From Petrolisthes cinctipes (Eukaryota; Arthropoda; Malacostraca; Decapoda; Porcellanidae), in NCBI GenBank assembly GCA_033782935.1, contig JAWQEG010000516.1, positions 1,116,001 to 1,180,000 of the forward strand: 64,000 bases of DNA, given 5' to 3'. Each line of letters opens with the position of its first letter. Within the stretch, counting starts at the first letter, position 1. Below, in pieces: positions 62,768-64,000 of this stretch. Under the pieces are notes generated by a model that had not been told where the DNA came from, did not search any database, and was given only the letters and a program-made list of their open reading frames with translations. Position numbers and translations under genes: made by a program.

Positions 62768-64000
62768 AAAACATGCTGAAAATCTATATTTTAGGTGCCC
62801 AAAGTCAATATGTGTATGCATCTTCTGTACCCATCTATATCCCAAATTCAGGTTCAAAACACCAGAAAATTCGATATTTTTTGGTCCCAGAACCGATCTG
62901 TACATGCCTACTTCTTGCTAGAATATTTTCAAGATACAAACCCAAAACATGCTCAAAATCAATATTTTACGTGCAAAAAGTCGATATGTGCATGCATTCT
63001 CTGTACACGGTTATATCCCAAATTCAGGCTCAAAACACCCGAAAATTCGATATTTTTGGGTCCCAAAAGCGATCTGTACATGCCTTCTCAGTGCTAGAAT
63101 ATTTTCAAAATATATCCCCAAAACATGCTGAAAATCGATATTTTAGGTGCAAAAAGTCGATATGTGCATGCATCTTCAGTACCCGTTTATATCTCAAATT
63201 CAGGCTCAAAACACCCGAAAATTCAATATTTTTGAATCCCTGGAGCGATCTGTACATGCCTACTCAGTGTTAGAATATTTTCAAAATATAGTCCCAAAAC
63301 ATACTAAAAATCGATATTTTGGCTGCAAAAGTCGATATGTGCATGCATCTTCTGTACCCGTTTATATCTCAAATTCAGGCTCAAATCACCCGAAAAATCG
63401 ATATTTTTTGGTCCCAGAAGCGATCTGTACATGCCTACTCCGTGTTAGAGTATTTTCAAAATACAGGCCCAAAACATGCTCAAAATCGATATTTTAGGTG
63501 CCAAAAGTCGATATGTGCATGCATCTTCTGTATCCGTCTATATCCCAAAATCAGGTTCAAAACACCCGAAAATTCGATATTTTTGGGTCCCAGGAGCGAT
63601 CTGTACTTGCCTACTCCTTGCTAGAATTTTTTCAAGATACAGACCCATAACAAGATCAAAATCGATATTTTAGGTGCAAAAAGTCGATATGTGCATTCAT
63701 CTTCTGTACCCGTTTATATCTCAAATTCAAGCTTAAAACACCCGAAAATTCCTTGTTTTTGTGTCCCTTAAGCAAACTGTACATGCATACGCAGTGCTAG
63801 AATGTTTTCAAAATGTAGGCTCAAAACATGCTAAAAACCGATATTTTAGGTGTACAAAGTCGATATGTGCATGCATCTTCTGTACCCGTTTATATCTCAA
63901 ATTCAGGCTCAAAACTCCGAAAATTCGATAATTTTGGGTCCCTTAAGCGATCTGTACATGCCTACTCCGTGTTAAGTATTTTCAAAATACAGGCCCAAAA

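Larger units (their letters stand above)
1..64000. repeat. 176-bp tandem satellite array filling the whole window (candidate centromeric satellite)
   Basis: The same landmarks recur in fixed order about every 176 bp: AAAACATGCT, TCGATATTTT, AAAGTCGATAT, TGTGCATGCATC, a CTGTACCCG-like segment, CAAATTCAGGCTC, AAAACACCCG, GGGTCCCAGAAGCG, CTGTACATGCC, TGTTAGAG and ACAGGCCC. All copies point the same way, and I found no spacer, insertion or inverted segment, so the window holds roughly 365 monomers. It starts inside a monomer (about monomer base 27) and ends four bases into another, so the array continues on both sides. A nucleosome-length monomer, higher-order repeats and absence of genes are typical of centromeric or other constitutive heterochromatin. 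The centromere role is inferred; a subtelomeric or interstitial heterochromatic block is the alternative. The satellite family is not one I recognise. Confidence 0.97.
60627..64000. repeat. Monomeric satellite, near consensus, no tandem HOR
   Basis: About 19 monomers, many close to the overall consensus (for example 62,592-62,767) but each with its own substitutions. Weak pairs exist: the CATTGCATCTTCTG/ACCTGTTTATATC monomers near 61,230 and 61,935 (about four monomers apart), and the GATATTTGGGGTGCCC monomers near 61,555 and 62,085. The ATACGGTGAAAAC variant near 62,411 was otherwise seen only near 26,360. The window ends four bases into a new monomer, so the array goes on. Confidence 0.65.

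Noticed and set aside
1..64000. Hundreds of overlapping forward-strand open reading frames of 60-223 codons, with peptides that look like a protein family
   Set aside because: They recur once per monomer in all three frames, stop at fixed satellite positions (TTTTAG, GTTAG/GCTAG) and follow the repeat's variants. The monomer length is not a multiple of 3, so no frame is conserved across monomers, as would be needed for a repeat protein. There is no start context, intron structure or unique sequence.
1..64000. CRISPR array
   Set aside because: Repeats are 176 bp and contiguous, with no spacers. Size, variation pattern and extent fit a eukaryotic satellite.
1..64000. CENP-B box (mammalian centromere protein B site)
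   Set aside because: No segment of the monomer fits the core of that 17-bp motif. I found no convincing match in the consensus on either strand.
1..64000. Telomere-like words (TTTTAGG, TTTTGGG)
   Set aside because: They are single words at fixed monomer positions with no tandem 6- or 7-bp repetition, so they do not mark a telomere.
1..64000. TATA-like promoter words such as TTTATATCTC
   Set aside because: The word is part of half A in nearly every monomer and has no associated gene. Satellite transcription is possible but cannot be read from this.

Overview
The window is one uninterrupted block of tandemly repeated satellite DNA. From base 1 to base 64,000 every stretch I followed is a copy, usually about 70 to 100 percent similar by eye, of one roughly 176-bp monomer. 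About 365 copies lie head to tail in a single orientation. I found no protein-coding gene, tRNA, rRNA, transposable element, unique-sequence island or inverted segment. The forward strand carries many nested open frames of 60 to 220 codons. They are translations of the satellite itself: they repeat every monomer, occur in all three frames because 176 is not a multiple of 3, and end at the same monomer positions each time.

The organism is a eukaryote. Tens of kilobases of a nucleosome-sized satellite with higher-order repeats (HORs) is the usual make-up of a centromere or a large heterochromatic block. The monomer is about 40 percent GC by my consensus. I do not recognise it as any satellite I can name, including human alpha satellite, Arabidopsis 178-bp, rice CentO and maize CentC. 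A plant is plausible from the monomer length, but the sequence does not decide the kingdom. The centromere assignment is inference.

The monomer is a dimer. Its two 88-bp halves align without gaps at about 67 percent identity, and the heptamer TCGATAT (or a decayed version) sits at the same two positions, 22 bp apart, in each half.

Layout: 1-35 kb is a patchwork of recently amplified multi-monomer units: 9-mer (1-2.7 kb, with a second copy at 7.2-9.9 kb), 11-mer (3.8-6.7 kb), 6-mer (9.9-11.7 kb), 4-mer (11.7-13.1 kb), 14-, 5- and 18-mer offsets (13.7-19.5 kb), a cleaner 11-mer in about 2.3 copies (20.7-25.1 kb), an 8-mer pair (29.4-32.2 kb) and a 5-mer pair (33.0-34.9 kb). From 35 to 43 kb the monomers are mixed, with one partial 8-mer duplication. 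From 43.7 to 51.8 kb come a 15-mer-offset duplication and an 11/10-mer pair, together with monomer families not seen further left. From about 52 kb onward the array is mostly non-periodic single monomers, with a cluster of truncated monomers and a small out-of-register duplication at 59.4-60.6 kb. The left-to-right change from homogenised HORs to older monomeric satellite is the main large-scale signal.

All coordinates and offsets were read by eye from repeated landmarks. Block edges are good to roughly 10-30 bp. Identities are estimates unless a count is given.
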